Part shown: in pieces, positions 27,785-28,378 of the stretch | How the letters are laid out: each line of letters starts with the position of its first letter | How positions within the stretch are numbered: position 1 is the first letter of the stretch | NCBI GenBank assembly: GCA_030647845.1 | Contig: JAUSIO010000066.1 | Coordinates: 1 to 28,378 of the forward strand | DNA: 28,378 nt | From: a bacterium | GTDB lineage: Bacteria; Patescibacteriota; Minisyncoccia; Phycocordibacterales; SBAW01 | Direction of reading: 5' to 3' | The notes under the pieces: model-generated | What the model saw: only the letters and a program-made list of their open reading frames with translations | Database searches by the model: none | What the model was told of the DNA's origin: nothing | Translations under genes and position numbers: made by a program

Positions 27785-28378
27785 ATGGAATGGCTAATTG
27801 GTATCTTGATAGTGCTCGTAGCGGGGGTGCTTGCTTTCCAGTTTGTGATGTGGAAGAAAAGTCAGGAACCACCTGCACTGCCCCCGCCACCCGATATGCA
27901 GGGTTTTGTTTTGCTCCAAAATCAATTCAAGCAACTTACCGATACTGTCGGCAGCCAACTTCTCGAGGTAGTGCGAGGTGTTTCGGCAACTCAAGAGGCA
28001 ACCAAACAAGTATTTACCCTGGCCGAGCAACTGCAAAATTTGGAAAAAGTGTTGAAACACCAAAAACAGCGCGGCAACTTGGGCGAGCGCTCACTCGAGC
28101 TGATTTTGAGCAATGTCCTGCCGCCTGGCACCTACAAAATGCAATACGAGTTCCCAGGTGGCGAGACGGTTGACGCCGCGATTGTCACAAAGGAAGGCAT
28201 TATCCCTATTGACGCAAAATTCTCGCTCGACAACTATAACCGCGTGTTAAACGAGAGTGACGAGGTGCGCCGAGCAGAGTTGGAAAACGCGTTTAAAAAC
28301 GACCTCAAACTCCGCATCGATGAGACGGCAAAATATGTCCGCCCCAAAGACGGCACTCTGCCGTTTGCGTTTATGTAT
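27785..28378 (+). CDS. rmuC: DNA recombination protein RmuC (3' truncated by window end)
   Basis: An open frame from ATG 27785 to the window end, 198 residues visible. An N-terminal membrane helix (about 3-19, WLIGILIVLVAGVLAFQ) is followed by a helical coiled-coil-prone region, then the RmuC core: QRGNLGERSLELIL (99-112), the substrate-side GGETVDAAIVTKEG, and IPIDAKFSLDNYNRVL with the PD-(D/E)xK-like Asp and Lys. RmuC family proteins limit DNA rearrangements, but their mechanism is not well defined. Confidence 0.92.
   Translation, partial: MEWLIGILIVLVAGVLAFQFVMWKKSQEPPALPPPPDMQGFVLLQNQFKQLTDTVGSQLLEVVRGVSATQEATKQVFTLAEQLQNLEKVLKHQKQRGNLGERSLELILSNVLPPGTYKMQYEFPGGETVDAAIVTKEGIIPIDAKFSLDNYNRVLNESDEVRRAELENAFKNDLKLRIDETAKYVRPKDGTLPFAFMY

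Noticed and set aside
1..28378. CRISPR array
   Set aside because: No series of equal-length repeats with unique spacers exists; the repeats are scattered hairpins and an FN3 duplication.
1..28378. Recoded TGA (genetic code 25)
   Set aside because: TGA ends nth, the hydrolase, proS and GNAT at family-appropriate lengths, some within terminators.

Overview
The window looks like a stretch of chromosome from a Patescibacteria/CPR bacterium, most likely in the Parcubacteria. This rests on the gene repertoire (class I lysyl-tRNA synthetase, short MurF, a tiny MreD-like protein, a TrpR/YerC-like regulator and small CPR-style hypotheticals), on in-frame palindromic inserts such as LPAGRQ inside core proteins, and on tightly packed genes. 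TGA is used as a stop (nth, proS, the GNAT gene and others), so the genetic code is the standard bacterial one and not code 25. I assign no lower taxon.

Layout. Positions 1-2157: the 3' part of a large surface protein (fibronectin III repeats, parallel beta-helix, peptidoglycan-binding domain) and a small conserved-looking hypothetical. 2242-3480: murA with Asp in place of the catalytic Cys. 3507-4321: a minus-strand accessory segment with a frameshifted TrpR-like regulator between two 22-bp palindromes, then a gene-free unit with its own promoter and UUCG terminator that I read as a roughly 220-nt ncRNA. 4374-8607: mreB (copy 1), a DNA polymerase III delta'-like gene, nth, frr and rseP. 8629-12079: an alpha/beta hydrolase convergent with an ATP-grasp gene, and a cold-shock-domain fusion gene with a structured 5' leader. 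12298-17462: proS, mreB (copy 2), mreC, mreD-like and mrdA/PBP2, a cell-elongation cluster. 17566-19708: greA and class I lysS. 19705-21024: a REP-associated tyrosine transposase with four REP-like hairpins and a GNAT gene. 21058-25729: a division and cell-wall (dcw) cluster of mraZ, rsmH, ftsL-like, ftsI and murF behind a clear MraZ operator. 25813-28378: tRNA-Glu(CTC), two small hypotheticals (one DUF1653-like), a Gln/Met-rich secreted protein, yqeY and the 5' part of rmuC.

How it works together. Most of the window builds the cell envelope: MurA and MurF make the peptidoglycan precursor, two MreBs with MreC/MreD/PBP2 direct elongation, and MraZ/RsmH/FtsL/FtsI support division. Translation and DNA maintenance genes (proS, lysS, frr, tRNA-Glu, greA, nth, holB-like, rmuC) are interleaved. 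Many genes have a -10 box 6-8 bases before the start codon, which predicts leaderless mRNAs; a minority have Shine-Dalgarno sequences.

The most unusual feature is a set of hairpin-forming inserts of several sequence families lying in frame inside, or at the ends of, essential genes (holB-like, lysS, proS, mrdA, greA, murF, rsmH, nth). In one family the 31-base loop is conserved at both ends while the long perfect arms differ between copies. Together with the orphan ncRNA unit and the palindrome-flanked regulator, these are the best candidates for undescribed biology here.
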